Source: UBA8079 sp965205535 (GTDB taxonomy: Bacteria > Pseudomonadota > Alphaproteobacteria > UBA6615). From it: a stretch of DNA of 64,000 nt. The notes below the pieces were generated by a model. The model did no database searches. It saw nothing but the letters and a program-made list of their open reading frames with translations, and was not told the DNA's origin. The first letter of the stretch is position 1. Every line of letters begins with the position of its first letter. The stretch covers positions 2,790,001-2,854,000 of the forward strand of contig CBDBHH010000005.1 of the NCBI GenBank assembly GCA_965205535.1. Direction: 5' to 3'. A program made the position numbers and the translations under genes. Shown piece by piece: positions 43,836 through 52,894 of the stretch.

Positions 43836-44873
43836 ATGAAGAGCACATCCAAATTGTTGACCGGGGCGTTGGCTCTGGGATTAGGCCTTGCGGCATTCGC
43901 CGGTGCACCGACGCCGGCCAGCGCGCAGACGAAGATCCTCGTGCATGTTTTTGCGCCGCCCAATTATCCCAACAACAGCCATGGCTGGGTCTACCTCAAG
44001 GAGAATGTTGAGCGCGACACGAATGGCCGTGTCGTTTTCGAGTTCACACCGGGCAAGGTCGCCCCGCCGAACCGCAACTGGGACCATGTGTCCAATGGCG
44101 TGGTCGACGCGGCCTACCTGCATACGGGTTTCGAGCGCAATCGCCTGTGGTTGCCGGAAGTAGGTCGGTTGACCGGCCACACGCCGTCGGCGACGGCCCA
44201 TTCGGTCGCCAACTGGCGGACCTACAAGAAATTCTTTGAGGAGAAGGACGAGTTCAAGGGCGTCAAGCTCCTGTCGCTCTACAGCTTTGCCGGCGAGAAC
44301 ATCTGGACGATGAACAAGCCGGTCAACGCGGTCAGCGACCTCAAGGGCATGAAGTTGCGCTCCGGTGCCGGACTGGGCGCTAACATTCTCAAGTCGCTTG
44401 GCATCGCGCCGGTCCCGTCGCTCGCGGCGGAAATTTTCCCGATGGTCTCCAAGGGCGTGGTCGATGGCATGACCGGACCGGCAGCCCTGGTCACGGTGCT
44501 CAAGGTCGACCAGTTCATGAAGTACGGAATCGTCTATCCGGGCGCGCTCAACACGCTGGCCTGGACGCCGATCCTCAATCAGGAGAAGTGGGATTCGATC
44601 TCCGCGGATGATCAGGCGATCATGGAGAAGTATATCGGCGAGGCCATGGCGCGCAGCGTCGCGGGTGAGTGGGATCGTCGTGAGGCGGCTTCACGCAAGT
44701 CGATGGCGGCGAACGGCGTCCAGATTATTGACGCGAGCCCGGCCTTCGTGGCGGAAGTCGAGAAACGTACGGCGAAGTTCACCGACGAGTGGCTCGAGCG
44801 TGCGGCCAAGCGTGGCGTCGACGGCAAGGCGGCTCTGGCCTACTTCCGTGCGCAATTGAAAGACGCGCAGTAG
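43836..44873 (+). CDS. TRAP transporter binding protein (DctP-like), system 1
   Basis: This 345-residue protein has a Sec signal peptide (MKSTSKLLTGALALGLGLAA..., cut near ASAQT) and the DctP fold: NEKDEFKGVKLLSLYSF-type helix, DLKGMKLRSGAG (arginine that binds carboxylates) and FPMVSKGVVDGMTGP. A strong GGGAGG site precedes the ATG. First gene of a three-gene TRAP operon that imports organic acids with a sodium gradient. Confidence 0.93.
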   Translation: MKSTSKLLTGALALGLGLAAFAGAPTPASAQTKILVHVFAPPNYPNNSHGWVYLKENVERDTNGRVVFEFTPGKVAPPNRNWDHVSNGVVDAAYLHTGFERNRLWLPEVGRLTGHTPSATAHSVANWRTYKKFFEEKDEFKGVKLLSLYSFAGENIWTMNKPVNAVSDLKGMKLRSGAGLGANILKSLGIAPVPSLAAEIFPMVSKGVVDGMTGPAALVTVLKVDQFMKYGIVYPGALNTLAWTPILNQEKWDSISADDQAIMEKYIGEAMARSVAGEWDRREAASRKSMAANGVQIIDASPAFVAEVEKRTAKFTDEWLERAAKRGVDGKAALAYFRAQLKDAQ

Positions 44874-44894
44874 GCGACGCTGGAGTTCTGATCG

Positions 44895-45425
44895 ATGGAT
44901 TCCGGGTCGGAATCAGAATCGACAGAGACGACTGATGTGAAGTGGCGGCCAATGCATTTGTTGGTCGCCACCTTCATCGGCGTGATGCTGTTGGTCGCCA
45001 GCCTCGACGTCACGCTGCGCTATGCCTTCGACGCGCCGCTCGATTGGGGCATTCCCGTTGTCGGCCTGATGCTTGGCCTGACGATCTTCAGCGGGATGAT
45101 CGTCGTTACCGGTGAAGACGAACATATCACCGTGGGCCTGCTGGACCGTTGGGTCACCGGTCGCGGGCGAAAGATCCAGATCGTCGCAGTGCATATTGTG
45201 AGTCTCGTCGCGATTCTCTTCATCTCCTGGCGGATGGCGATCCTCAGTACCCGTCATTTCGAAAACCAGAACCTGCACATGATGATCGACATCCTGTTCT
45301 GGCCGTTCTCGATGATTTTCGCGTTCCTGGCGTTTTGTTCCGCACTGCTCGTGGTGCGCAACCTCTTCCGCGTGCTGCGGCAGCGCGCCGAGGATGTCGA
45401 GGTGCCGGAGATTCCCAATGTTTGA
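44895..45425 (+). CDS. TRAP transporter small permease (DctQ-like), system 1
   Basis: This 176-residue protein has four membrane helices after a polar N-terminus: VATFIGVMLLVASLDVTLRYAF, VVGLMLGLTIFSGMIVVTGED, VHIVSLVAILFISW and IDILFWPFSMIFAFLAFCSA. The stop overlaps the large subunit start by 8 bp. Role: helper subunit of the TRAP permease. Confidence 0.9.
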   Translation: MDSGSESESTETTDVKWRPMHLLVATFIGVMLLVASLDVTLRYAFDAPLDWGIPVVGLMLGLTIFSGMIVVTGEDEHITVGLLDRWVTGRGRKIQIVAVHIVSLVAILFISWRMAILSTRHFENQNLHMMIDILFWPFSMIFAFLAFCSALLVVRNLFRVLRQRAEDVEVPEIPNV

Positions 45426-46707
45426 AACGCTCATTGGGTTGTCCGCGCTGATTATTCTGCTGTTGGCCCGGGTGCCCCTGGGCTTCGGTATGCTGATCGT
45501 CGGCTTCGTCGGTGCGGCGGTTGTGCGTAGCCCGAATGCGGCGCTGGCCGGTGTAAGTGCGATCATCTTCGATATCGCCATTTCGCCGGCCTTCGTTGTG
45601 TTGCCCCTGTTCCTGCTCATGGGTGCCTTTGTCTCCCAGGCCCGGTTGTCGGACGATCTCTACGATGCCGCCTACGCGTGGCTCGGACATTTCAAAGGCG
45701 GGCTGGCCATGTCGACGGTCGCGGCCAGCGGTGGTTTTGCGGCCGTGTCGGGCAATTCGGTTGCGACGGTTGTAACCATGGCGAAAGTCGCGCTGCCCTC
45801 CATGCGGCGCTACGGCTACAGCGACAAGCTGGCGGCAGGCACCATCGCGGCGGGCGGGACGCTCGGCATCCTGATTCCGCCGAGCAACGCTCTGATTATC
45901 TATGGATTGCTGACCGAATCCGACGTCGGCAAGCTGTTCCTCGCGGGCATCGTCCCGGGGCTGATCACGATCGCGCTTTACATCTTCGTGGTCCGCGCGA
46001 TCGTCACCGTTAGCCCGGAGCAGGGCCCGTCGGGCGAGCGGAGCAGTTGGCGAATCCGCTTCCGTTTGCTTCTGCGGGTCTGGGGCGTGGTGGCCCTGTT
46101 CCTGATGATCATGCTCGGTATTACCTTCGGCGTCTTCACGCCCACCGAAGCGGGCGCAGCCGGCGCACTCGGTGCGCTTTTGTTCGCGGTGGGTCGCAAG
46201 CGGATGTCCTGGCACGGCCTCTATCTGGCGCTTTTCGACGCCGGCAAGACCACGGCGATGCTGTTCACCGTGCTCTTCGGGGCCCTGGCGCTTAATCAGT
46301 TCATTCAGCTATCCGGCGTCGGCGCCCAGCTCACCGAATTCGTGACCGGCCTCAAGGGCGGGCCGACGGTTTCGATCTTCGCCATTCTCGGCATCCTCGT
46401 GGTCCTGGGCATGTTTGTCGAAGGACTGGCGATGATCCTGCTGGTTGTGCCGATCTTCGTGCCGATCATCGACGCCATGGGGTTTGATATCATCTGGTTT
46501 GGGGTGTTCCTGGTGGTCGCGTCGGAGATCAGCCTGATCACACCGCCGGTCGGTCTCAACGTGTTTGTCCTCAAGGCCATGCTCAAGGACGTCGAGCTGT
46601 CGACGATCTTCGCCGGCATCATGCCGTTCTTCGTGGCCGATATATTCCGCCTCATGTTGCTGATTTTCTTCCCCGCGCTGGCCCTGTGGCTGCCGAACCT
46701 ACTTTGA
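45418..46707 (+). CDS. TRAP transporter large permease (DctM-like), system 1
   Basis: This 429-residue protein has about twelve helices and the DctM motifs: VLPLFLLMGAFVSQARLSDD, HFKGGLAMSTVAASGGFAAVSGNS, IAAGGTLGILIPPSNALIIYG and ITPPVGLNVFVLKAM. The ATG at 45418 overlaps the DctQ-like stop. Carries the Na+-coupled substrate path. Confidence 0.95.
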   Translation: MFETLIGLSALIILLLARVPLGFGMLIVGFVGAAVVRSPNAALAGVSAIIFDIAISPAFVVLPLFLLMGAFVSQARLSDDLYDAAYAWLGHFKGGLAMSTVAASGGFAAVSGNSVATVVTMAKVALPSMRRYGYSDKLAAGTIAAGGTLGILIPPSNALIIYGLLTESDVGKLFLAGIVPGLITIALYIFVVRAIVTVSPEQGPSGERSSWRIRFRLLLRVWGVVALFLMIMLGITFGVFTPTEAGAAGALGALLFAVGRKRMSWHGLYLALFDAGKTTAMLFTVLFGALALNQFIQLSGVGAQLTEFVTGLKGGPTVSIFAILGILVVLGMFVEGLAMILLVVPIFVPIIDAMGFDIIWFGVFLVVASEISLITPPVGLNVFVLKAMLKDVELSTIFAGIMPFFVADIFRLMLLIFFPALALWLPNLL

Positions 46708-46760
46708 CGGCGACGCCGTTCAGCAAACGACCCAACCGTCATGCGTAGAGGAAGCTGACC

Positions 46761-47420
46761 ATGCAAATCGTTCGACACGACCAGATTCCCTGGGAAGACC
46801 GGATGAATGTCGACAATTGGCCGAGCCGCGCCGGGACCTACTACAACAACCCTGAGACGGAGCTGTGCATCCGGCTGATCGACTACTCCTTCGGTGCTAT
46901 CGAGCCAAGGCACGTACATCCTGGCACCCACGCAACAACGGTTCTGAAAAACACGACCATCGTTGATGGCCTCACGCTGGGGCCGCTCGACGTGGTCATC
47001 GGGCCGAGCAATGAGCCGCACGGGCCGCTCGAATATCCGCTTGGCTGTTACCTGTTGTCGGCTTTCCAGGGCAGTTTCTATCACTCTGAGGTCGAGACCT
47101 TGTCCGCGGAAAAGCACTACCGGCTGGTCCAGCACACCAAGATCGATTGGGTCCGGAAAGGCGAGGGCTGCCGGGTCAAAACCCTTGTCGACCATGGCTG
47201 CGGCCGTCTTCTGGTCGAGGCGATTCGCATGGACGCCGGCGCCCGCCTCGCGCCCGAATTCCTGGGTGCTCTGCTGCACGATGGCGCCGTGTCCGTCGGT
47301 GGTACGCCATTGGGGGAGTGGGACTTTTTCTATGCCGACGAAGGTGAGCCGCGCGACGAGGTGGTGTGCACGACCGATGCGACATTGCTGACCCTGACCA
47401 TGCGTGACGAAGACGCCTAG
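46761..47420 (+). CDS. Bicupin-like hypothetical protein
   Basis: This 219-residue protein looks like a double cupin: IEPRHVHPGTHATTVLKNTT (HxH metal ligands 54 and 56) in the first, and RLAPEFLGALLHDGAVSVGG in the second. The second lacks the metal histidines. It lies between TRAP system 1 and the lactonase-like genes. I cannot name a function; a cupin isomerase or hydrolase is possible. Confidence 0.7.
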   Translation: MQIVRHDQIPWEDRMNVDNWPSRAGTYYNNPETELCIRLIDYSFGAIEPRHVHPGTHATTVLKNTTIVDGLTLGPLDVVIGPSNEPHGPLEYPLGCYLLSAFQGSFYHSEVETLSAEKHYRLVQHTKIDWVRKGEGCRVKTLVDHGCGRLLVEAIRMDAGARLAPEFLGALLHDGAVSVGGTPLGEWDFFYADEGEPRDEVVCTTDATLLTLTMRDEDA

Positions 47421-47469
47421 GCCCTCATGAGCACAAACTGCGTAGACACATTCACGGGAACCCATCGAC

Positions 47470-48363
47470 ATGAATATTGATCGGGTCACGCCGGAGTTCG
47501 ATGCCGTCCTCGGCGATCGTCAGCCGTCGATCGATACCATCGCGCACGGCCTGTATTTCGGCGAGGGGCCGGTCTGGGATAAACGCGAGGGTCGGTTTCT
47601 TTGGACCGAGATTATCGGCGACGCGATCTGGGAATACAGGCCGGGTGTAGGCAGCCGAAAATTGATGGCACCGAGCGGTCATGCCAACGGCATGACCTTT
47701 GATCTCGACGGCCGGTTGCTGGTCGCGGGTTGGTCGTCGCGCTCCGTCTGGCGCATGGAGCATGATGGGACGACCACCGTGCTCGCGTCTGAATATGAGG
47801 GTAAGCCGCTCAACGGGCCGAACGATATCGTCGTGCGCTCGGATGGCACGATTTACTGGACCGACCCGCCGGGCGCCCTGTCCATTCCGGGCATGGAGGG
47901 ACACGATCAGCAGCGCTACCTCGACGTCCAGGGCGTCTACTGCCTGACCCCCGATGGCGAGGTGCATCTCGCCATCGCCGATTGCACCTATCCCAACGGG
48001 CTGGCCTTCTCGACCGACGAGAAGCTGCTCTACGTCAACGATACCCAGCTCGGGCTCATTCGCGCGTTTGACGTCAACGCGGACGGCAGCGTCGGACCGG
48101 GTCGCCTGTTCAACAAGCAGACCGGTAGCGAGGAAGGCGTGGCGGACGGGATGAAGGTCGATGTGAACGACAATGTCTATTGCACCGGGCCCGGTGGTAT
48201 TCACGTCACGAATTCCAGTGGCGACCTGATTGGCCGCCTGATGATCCCGGGGCACTGTACCAACATTGCCTGGGGCGGCGACGACTGGACGTCCTTCTAC
48301 ATCACCACGTTCCACACCGTCGTGCGGACCCGCCTGGGTATTCCCGGCGTGGCAGTCTGGTGA
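47470..48363 (+). CDS. SMP-30/gluconolactonase family protein 1
   Basis: This 297-residue six-bladed propeller has the family's metal ligands: Glu in YFGEGPVWD, Asn in LNGPNDIVV, Asn in CTYPNGLAFS and Asp in EEGVADGMKVD. The enzymes open sugar or other lactones with a divalent metal. It is 10 bp from a second, more distant SMP-30-like gene. In the region of TRAP system 1 it may hydrolyse a lactone intermediate. Confidence 0.88.
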   Translation: MNIDRVTPEFDAVLGDRQPSIDTIAHGLYFGEGPVWDKREGRFLWTEIIGDAIWEYRPGVGSRKLMAPSGHANGMTFDLDGRLLVAGWSSRSVWRMEHDGTTTVLASEYEGKPLNGPNDIVVRSDGTIYWTDPPGALSIPGMEGHDQQRYLDVQGVYCLTPDGEVHLAIADCTYPNGLAFSTDEKLLYVNDTQLGLIRAFDVNADGSVGPGRLFNKQTGSEEGVADGMKVDVNDNVYCTGPGGIHVTNSSGDLIGRLMIPGHCTNIAWGGDDWTSFYITTFHTVVRTRLGIPGVAVW

Positions 48364-48373
48364 GGGGCGAGCG

Positions 48374-49261
48374 ATGACAGAAATCATGAAATTTGAACAT
48401 GTGGCCGGCCCTTTTGAGAGCCCGGCGGTCGGTGTGGTCTGGGATGGCGAGGCTATCCTGTTTGCGCTACGCGAAGAGCAGCGCCTGATGGGTCTCGATC
48501 CGACCAGTGGTGAGGTCACGGAGGCCCGCAAATATACGAGCCGAACGGGCGGTCTCGCGATCGGCCCCGGCGGTGAGCTCTATGGCGGCCAGGAAGCCAG
48601 CCGCCGGCTGATCGAGTTTCTGCCCGATGGCAGCTCGACAGCCATCGATGCGTTGCTGGACGGCGAGCATCACAACCACCCCGGCGACCTGTCGGTCGAC
48701 AGTCAGGGCCGGATCTGGTTCACCGACCCGTTCAGCCCCGTCCTCGCACAAGGCCCGCAATTTTTCCCGCCGCTCGATCATGCCTCGGTGCTGCGTGTTG
48801 CGCGCGATCATCGCCGGGCGTGGATCATGCAGCGCATGACGTTCGATACCCTGGCGCCGCGTGCGGTGCTCGTGTCTGCCGATCAGAAAACCCTGTATGT
48901 CGCGGAGGGCGAGCCCCGCCATGACCATGTGCGTGAGTTACGGGCCTATCCGATCGACGGTGACGGCTCGCTGGGCAACCATACGGTGCTCCACACATTC
49001 GGCGCTGATCATCTCGGCCCCCAGCGCGGGATCGAAGGTATGTGTCTCGATGTCGAGGGAAATATCGTCGCGTGCGGCGGGTGGGCAAAGAATGGCCCGG
49101 GTCCGCTGATCTACGTGTTCTCGCCCGAGGGGCGGGTGCTGCGGACCCACGATCTCCCCGCCGACATGCCGAACCGTTGCGCCTTCGGGGGGGCCGATCT
49201 GAATACGCTCTTTGTCACAACCGCAACCGGCGAGCTGCTGGCCGGAAAGTATGCCGCTTGA
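48374..49261 (+). CDS. SMP-30-like protein 2
   Basis: This 295-residue beta-propeller protein has the SMP-30-like pattern GGLAIGPGGELYGGQEA, NHPGDLSVDSQGRIWFTDPF, VLVSADQKTLYVAEGEPRHD and GIEGMCLDVEGNIVACGG. The usual metal ligands appear partly (Asp, Glu) but not identically to the gene upstream. Starts at the ATG at 48374, 10 bp after the first protein stop. Lactonase-like activity inferred. Confidence 0.82.
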   Translation: MTEIMKFEHVAGPFESPAVGVVWDGEAILFALREEQRLMGLDPTSGEVTEARKYTSRTGGLAIGPGGELYGGQEASRRLIEFLPDGSSTAIDALLDGEHHNHPGDLSVDSQGRIWFTDPFSPVLAQGPQFFPPLDHASVLRVARDHRRAWIMQRMTFDTLAPRAVLVSADQKTLYVAEGEPRHDHVRELRAYPIDGDGSLGNHTVLHTFGADHLGPQRGIEGMCLDVEGNIVACGGWAKNGPGPLIYVFSPEGRVLRTHDLPADMPNRCAFGGADLNTLFVTTATGELLAGKYAA

Positions 49262-49320
49262 GGATCCGGGGCCCTTCGGTCGTGCGGCAGTTCAGTTCCA
49301 ATTATTGAGGAGAGAATGCG

Positions 49321-49980
49321 ATGGCACAGCTGCCTTACATAACCGACGAGGAGGCGACGGGGATGGTTGCCACCTTGTTCAAGCACAATCGGAAGCTCTA
49401 TGGACGGGTCGCAAATGCCATCCGGGTCGCAGCCCATTCGCCAAAACTGGCCCAGGCGGTATTCGGTTTCAATGTGCCGCTGCTGCGGGAGGAGATCACC
49501 GAGAATCTGCCGGTCCGACTCAAGGCGCTGATCATCCTCAAGACGTCCATGCTCAACGGCTGCGCCCATTGAATCAGTCACAATTTAACGCTCGGTCGGG
49601 GGTTAGGTTTTGAAGATTCTTTGATCGAGGCGCTGGAGGGAGACTTCCAGGCGTCCGATCAGTTCACGGCGGCAGAGAAAGCGGCCATCAAGTGGGCGGA
49701 GGTGGTCACCGAAATGACCTATCGGGGGCAGAATCCCGAGGCGATGCCGGAGTTGAAGAAACATTTTAATTCCGCACAAATCGTTGAAGTCACGATGATC
49801 TCAGGGTTCTTCAATTTCTGGAATCGGTACACCGACAGCCTGCAGATAGATATCGAGGAAGCGCCGGTCATGAACAAATTCGCCAAGTCGGCGACGATCG
49901 ATCCCGCCGACTATGTCGCCTTTATGCGCGATGGCTGGTGGAACCATGAGGACGGCGAGGCCGGGGAATCGGGGCCCTAG
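49321..49980 (+). CDS. Candidate selenoprotein: AhpD/CMD family redox protein with in-frame TGA (Sec) at residue 84
   Basis: From the ATG (AGGAGAG upstream) 83 residues read as an AhpD/carboxymuconolactone-decarboxylase-like protein to ...KTSMLNGCAH, then TGA (49570-49572), then the same frame continues ISHNLTLGRGLGFE to a natural stop at 49978. The product would be 219 residues. The family's redox motif is CxxCxxH; here it would be C81-A-H-U84-I-S-H87, so the TGA sits exactly at the second cysteine. A nearby homologue (55652-56242) has C78-R-Y-C81-S-A-H84. The C-terminal part also matches that homologue (EKAAIKWAEVV / ERAALSFAQVA; NRYTDSLQIDIE / NRFNDNLQVTLE). A SECIS-like hairpin follows the TGA. 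Alternative: a fresh nonsense mutation. No sel genes are in the window. Confidence 0.8.
49573..49612 (+). promoter_or_regulatory. Bacterial SECIS-like stem-loop directly after the in-frame TGA
   Basis: AATTTAACGCTC (49582-49593) pairs with GGGGGTTAGGTT (49598-49609) with one G-G mismatch and a few G-U pairs, closing the four-base loop GGTC at 49594-49597. The loop starts 21 nt after the TGA and has G in its first two positions, as bacterial SECIS elements do (loop 16-37 nt from the UGA, G at loop start). The base pairing was found by eye. Confidence 0.7.
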
Positions 49981-50028
49981 TCCGCATTCGCGCGAAGGGG
50001 GGCGGCACAACAGAAGGACGAGAACGTC

Positions 50029-51705
50029 ATGGCAATGATGACTGGCGCCCAGGCGATGGCGCGCATGCTTGAAGATTACGGGGTGACCCACATTTTCCAT
50101 GTGCCTGCGATTTTGCGCAGGACGATGGTTGAACTGGAGGCGTCGACCGCGATCAAACGGGTGCGCACCCATGGGGAGAAGTCTGCCGCTTACATGGCGG
50201 ACGGCTATGCGCGGGCCTCACGCCGACCCGGTATCTGCATGGCCCAGACCGTCGGTGCGCTAAATCTCGCGGCCGGGCTGCGCGACGCATGGCTTGCGCA
50301 TTCGCCCATCATCGCGATGACCGGCGGGCGCGACCCCGCCACGAAATTCCGCAAGGTCTATCAGCAGAACGACGACGTGCCCGTGTTCGATGCCGTCACC
50401 AAGTTCAACGCCACGGTCGATTCTGTCGAACGCTTCCCCGACATGCTGCGCCAGGCGTTCCGGGTCGCGGTGTCGGGCACGCCCGGTCCGGTGCACCTGC
50501 AGTTCCGCGGTAACGAGGGACAGATGGACGTCGACGAAGCGGACATGGAACCCCTCGTCGAGACCGCGTTCTCACAAGTCCCGCCATTCCGCCCAGAGCC
50601 TGACGATGCGAGCGTAAAGAAGGCTGTCGAGGTTCTGCAGGCCGCCGAACGCCCCGTGATCGTCGCGGGGGGCGGCGTGCGCTGGTCCGATGCCGGCCCC
50701 GCCGTGGTTGCGCTCGCGGAGAAGCTGCAGATCCCGGTCGCCACATCGCTGAACGGCAAGGATTCGATCCCCGGCACCCATCCTCTAAGTGTCGGGGTCG
50801 TGGGTACCTATTCACGCGGGTCCGCCAACCAGGTCGTGATGGAGGCCGATCTCGTCTGCTTCATCGGTACCGAGGCCGGCGGCATGACCACTCATTTCTG
50901 GAAGGTGCCGAAGCTCGGCACGCGCGCGATCCAGATCGACATCGACCCGGAGGCGCTTGGGCGCAATTACATGCTGGATGCTGCCGTCCTCGGCGATGCG
51001 AAGGTGACGGTCGAGCACATGGTGGCGCACGCGGACGTGGCGACCGCAGCCGGCCGCGCCGGCTGGATCGCCCAGGCCCGCGGCCATGTCGGCGGTTGGT
51101 ACCAACAATATAGCGAGCTCCTGTCATCGGAGGAGGCGCCGACCCGGCCGGAGCGCATCTGCGCCGACCTTTCCAAGCATCTGCCCGAAGACGCGTTTGT
51201 CGTCGTCGACACCGGGCATGCCGGCATGTGGATGGGCGGCATGTTTGATTTGCAGCTGCCCACCCAAAGCTATGTCCGCTGCGCGGGTCATCTGGGTTGG
51301 GCGTTCTCGGCCGCCATCGGGGCCCAGTGCGGCGTGCCGGACCGGCCCGTTGTCTGTTTCACCGGCGATGGCGGCTTCCTCTATCACGTCGCCGAAATCG
51401 AGACGGCCGTGCGCTGGAATATCCCGGTGGTGATCGTCGTAAACAACAACCATTCCGGCAACCAGTCGAAGCTTGGCTATGACCAGGTCTATGGGGGCAA
51501 ACAGACCGAGCAGGCTCAGGAATTGTGGGTCTGGACCGACGTGAATATCGCCAAGGTCGCCGAGACGTTTGGCGCCCAGGGCCTCAGGGTGGAAAAACCG
51601 TCCGAATTTGCGCCGGCGCTGGAGAAGGCGATCGCATCCCGGCGGACGACCATCATCGACGTCGTGACCGATATGGACGCGCAAGCGCCGCTGCCGATCG
51701 GCTAG
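50029..51705 (+). CDS. Thiamine diphosphate-dependent enzyme (acetolactate-synthase-like)
   Basis: This 558-residue enzyme has the three TPP-family domains. The N-terminal one includes the catalytic Glu50 in RTHGEKSAAYMADGYARAS; the C-terminal one has the Mg-TPP motif FTGDGGFLYHVAEIETAVRW followed by NNNHSGNQ. The middle domain binds no FAD motif that I can see. The family includes acetolactate synthases, oxalyl-CoA and benzoylformate decarboxylases. Between the CMD-like gene and the fused cupin gene, so likely in the same pathway. Exact reaction unknown. Confidence 0.88.
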   Translation: MAMMTGAQAMARMLEDYGVTHIFHVPAILRRTMVELEASTAIKRVRTHGEKSAAYMADGYARASRRPGICMAQTVGALNLAAGLRDAWLAHSPIIAMTGGRDPATKFRKVYQQNDDVPVFDAVTKFNATVDSVERFPDMLRQAFRVAVSGTPGPVHLQFRGNEGQMDVDEADMEPLVETAFSQVPPFRPEPDDASVKKAVEVLQAAERPVIVAGGGVRWSDAGPAVVALAEKLQIPVATSLNGKDSIPGTHPLSVGVVGTYSRGSANQVVMEADLVCFIGTEAGGMTTHFWKVPKLGTRAIQIDIDPEALGRNYMLDAAVLGDAKVTVEHMVAHADVATAAGRAGWIAQARGHVGGWYQQYSELLSSEEAPTRPERICADLSKHLPEDAFVVVDTGHAGMWMGGMFDLQLPTQSYVRCAGHLGWAFSAAIGAQCGVPDRPVVCFTGDGGFLYHVAEIETAVRWNIPVVIVVNNNHSGNQSKLGYDQVYGGKQTEQAQELWVWTDVNIAKVAETFGAQGLRVEKPSEFAPALEKAIASRRTTIIDVVTDMDAQAPLPIG

Positions 51706-51717
51706 GGGAGGAAAGCC

Positions 51718-52887
51718 ATGTCTGACTTGCCAATGACAGTGATCCGTCGCGTGGTGACGGGCGATGACGCGCAGGGGCGTTCGACGATTGTCTGGGACGG
51801 GCCGGCGCCCAACGCCAACAACGCCGCGCTGGCGAGCCGAACCCACAACACCAACATCTGGGTCTGGGATGGCGCGCCGTTGGCCCTATCGGGCACCACG
51901 GATGAGGGCGATACGCCTTATGAGTTCCCCGGGCCACGTGGCGGCGGACATGTTCGTGTCGTCGAGACACTGGCGTGTCCGGAAGATTACGACCCGGCGA
52001 ACGACCCGGACCTTCACGACGTGCATGAGCCCCGGCCGCGACCCAGCGGACGCAGCTGGGACCGTGGCGGCAAGAACATCTACTCGGCAGGTATGCACAA
52101 GACCCAGTCGGTGGACTTCGGCATCATGCTTGCGGGTGAACGTGAGCTGACGACGGACGAAGGCATGTTGCTCATGGCGCCGGGCGACATCGCCATCCAG
52201 GTCGGTTCCTGGCACAACTGGTCGTCCCTGCGGCTGGGCTGCGTGATGGCGTTCGACATGATCGACGCAATTTTCGAAGACGGGGACCTGGGCGTTGTCC
52301 AGAGCAGCGAACCCGCAGTCGAATTGCCTAAAGGTTTCGCGTTTCCAGATGGGGTTAAACCGGCACGCCGGATTGTTGTCGCGGATCGCGAGCCGGGGCG
52401 TTCGAGCATCATCGCCGATGGGCCCGCCCCCGATGTGCGGTTTGACTCGGCACGTCCAGGGTTCGCCTCGGCGCGGCTGTGGGTGATCGATCACAACCCC
52501 GCGAATATGATGCTGGAGACCCTGCATCTGCCCCACAGGATCGAGCCGCCGAAGAAGGGCTCGGTCTGCCGCGTCGTGACCCATCCGCCCGATGCGAACT
52601 GGGAAGGCAAGGTGAGTGCTGACGACGTCGCCGCGTATTTCGATTCCATGGGCTCGCCCGGCGCATCGACCTACTCCTCGACGGCGCCGCATCCCTACAT
52701 GCAGAAGACCGAGACCCTGGATTTCTGCATCATCCTCGAGGGGGAGATCGATCTGGTTCTCGATACCGGGGCGGTCTCGCTGAAGGCGATGGATGTGGTG
52801 GTCCTGCGCGGGTCCAATCACGCCTGGCGTAACAAGTCATCGGCACCTTGCAGAATGGCCGTTGCCTCCCATGACGGGACCCGTTGA
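51718..52887 (+). CDS. Fused double-cupin protein
   Basis: This 389-residue protein contains two cupin domains: the first around MHKTQSVDFGIMLAGERELT and APGDIAIQVGSWHNWSS; the second around KTETLDFCIILEGEIDLVLD and KAMDVVVLRGSNHAWRN. The halves correspond in order to the separate proteins at 42592 and 43151. The second half shares FDSARPGFAS, GSVCRVVTHPPDANW and APHPYMQKT. So a fused and a split version coexist 9 kb apart. The likely role is a metal-dependent enzyme of the pathway. Confidence 0.85.
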   Translation: MSDLPMTVIRRVVTGDDAQGRSTIVWDGPAPNANNAALASRTHNTNIWVWDGAPLALSGTTDEGDTPYEFPGPRGGGHVRVVETLACPEDYDPANDPDLHDVHEPRPRPSGRSWDRGGKNIYSAGMHKTQSVDFGIMLAGERELTTDEGMLLMAPGDIAIQVGSWHNWSSLRLGCVMAFDMIDAIFEDGDLGVVQSSEPAVELPKGFAFPDGVKPARRIVVADREPGRSSIIADGPAPDVRFDSARPGFASARLWVIDHNPANMMLETLHLPHRIEPPKKGSVCRVVTHPPDANWEGKVSADDVAAYFDSMGSPGASTYSSTAPHPYMQKTETLDFCIILEGEIDLVLDTGAVSLKAMDVVVLRGSNHAWRNKSSAPCRMAVASHDGTR

Positions 52888-52894
52888 GGGGCCT

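Noticed and set aside
49321..49980. Two separate genes or a simple pseudogene at the TGA
   Set aside because: Homology is continuous in one frame across the TGA, the TGA is at the redox-Cys position, there is no other lesion, and a SECIS-like hairpin is present. I still list mutation as the alternative.
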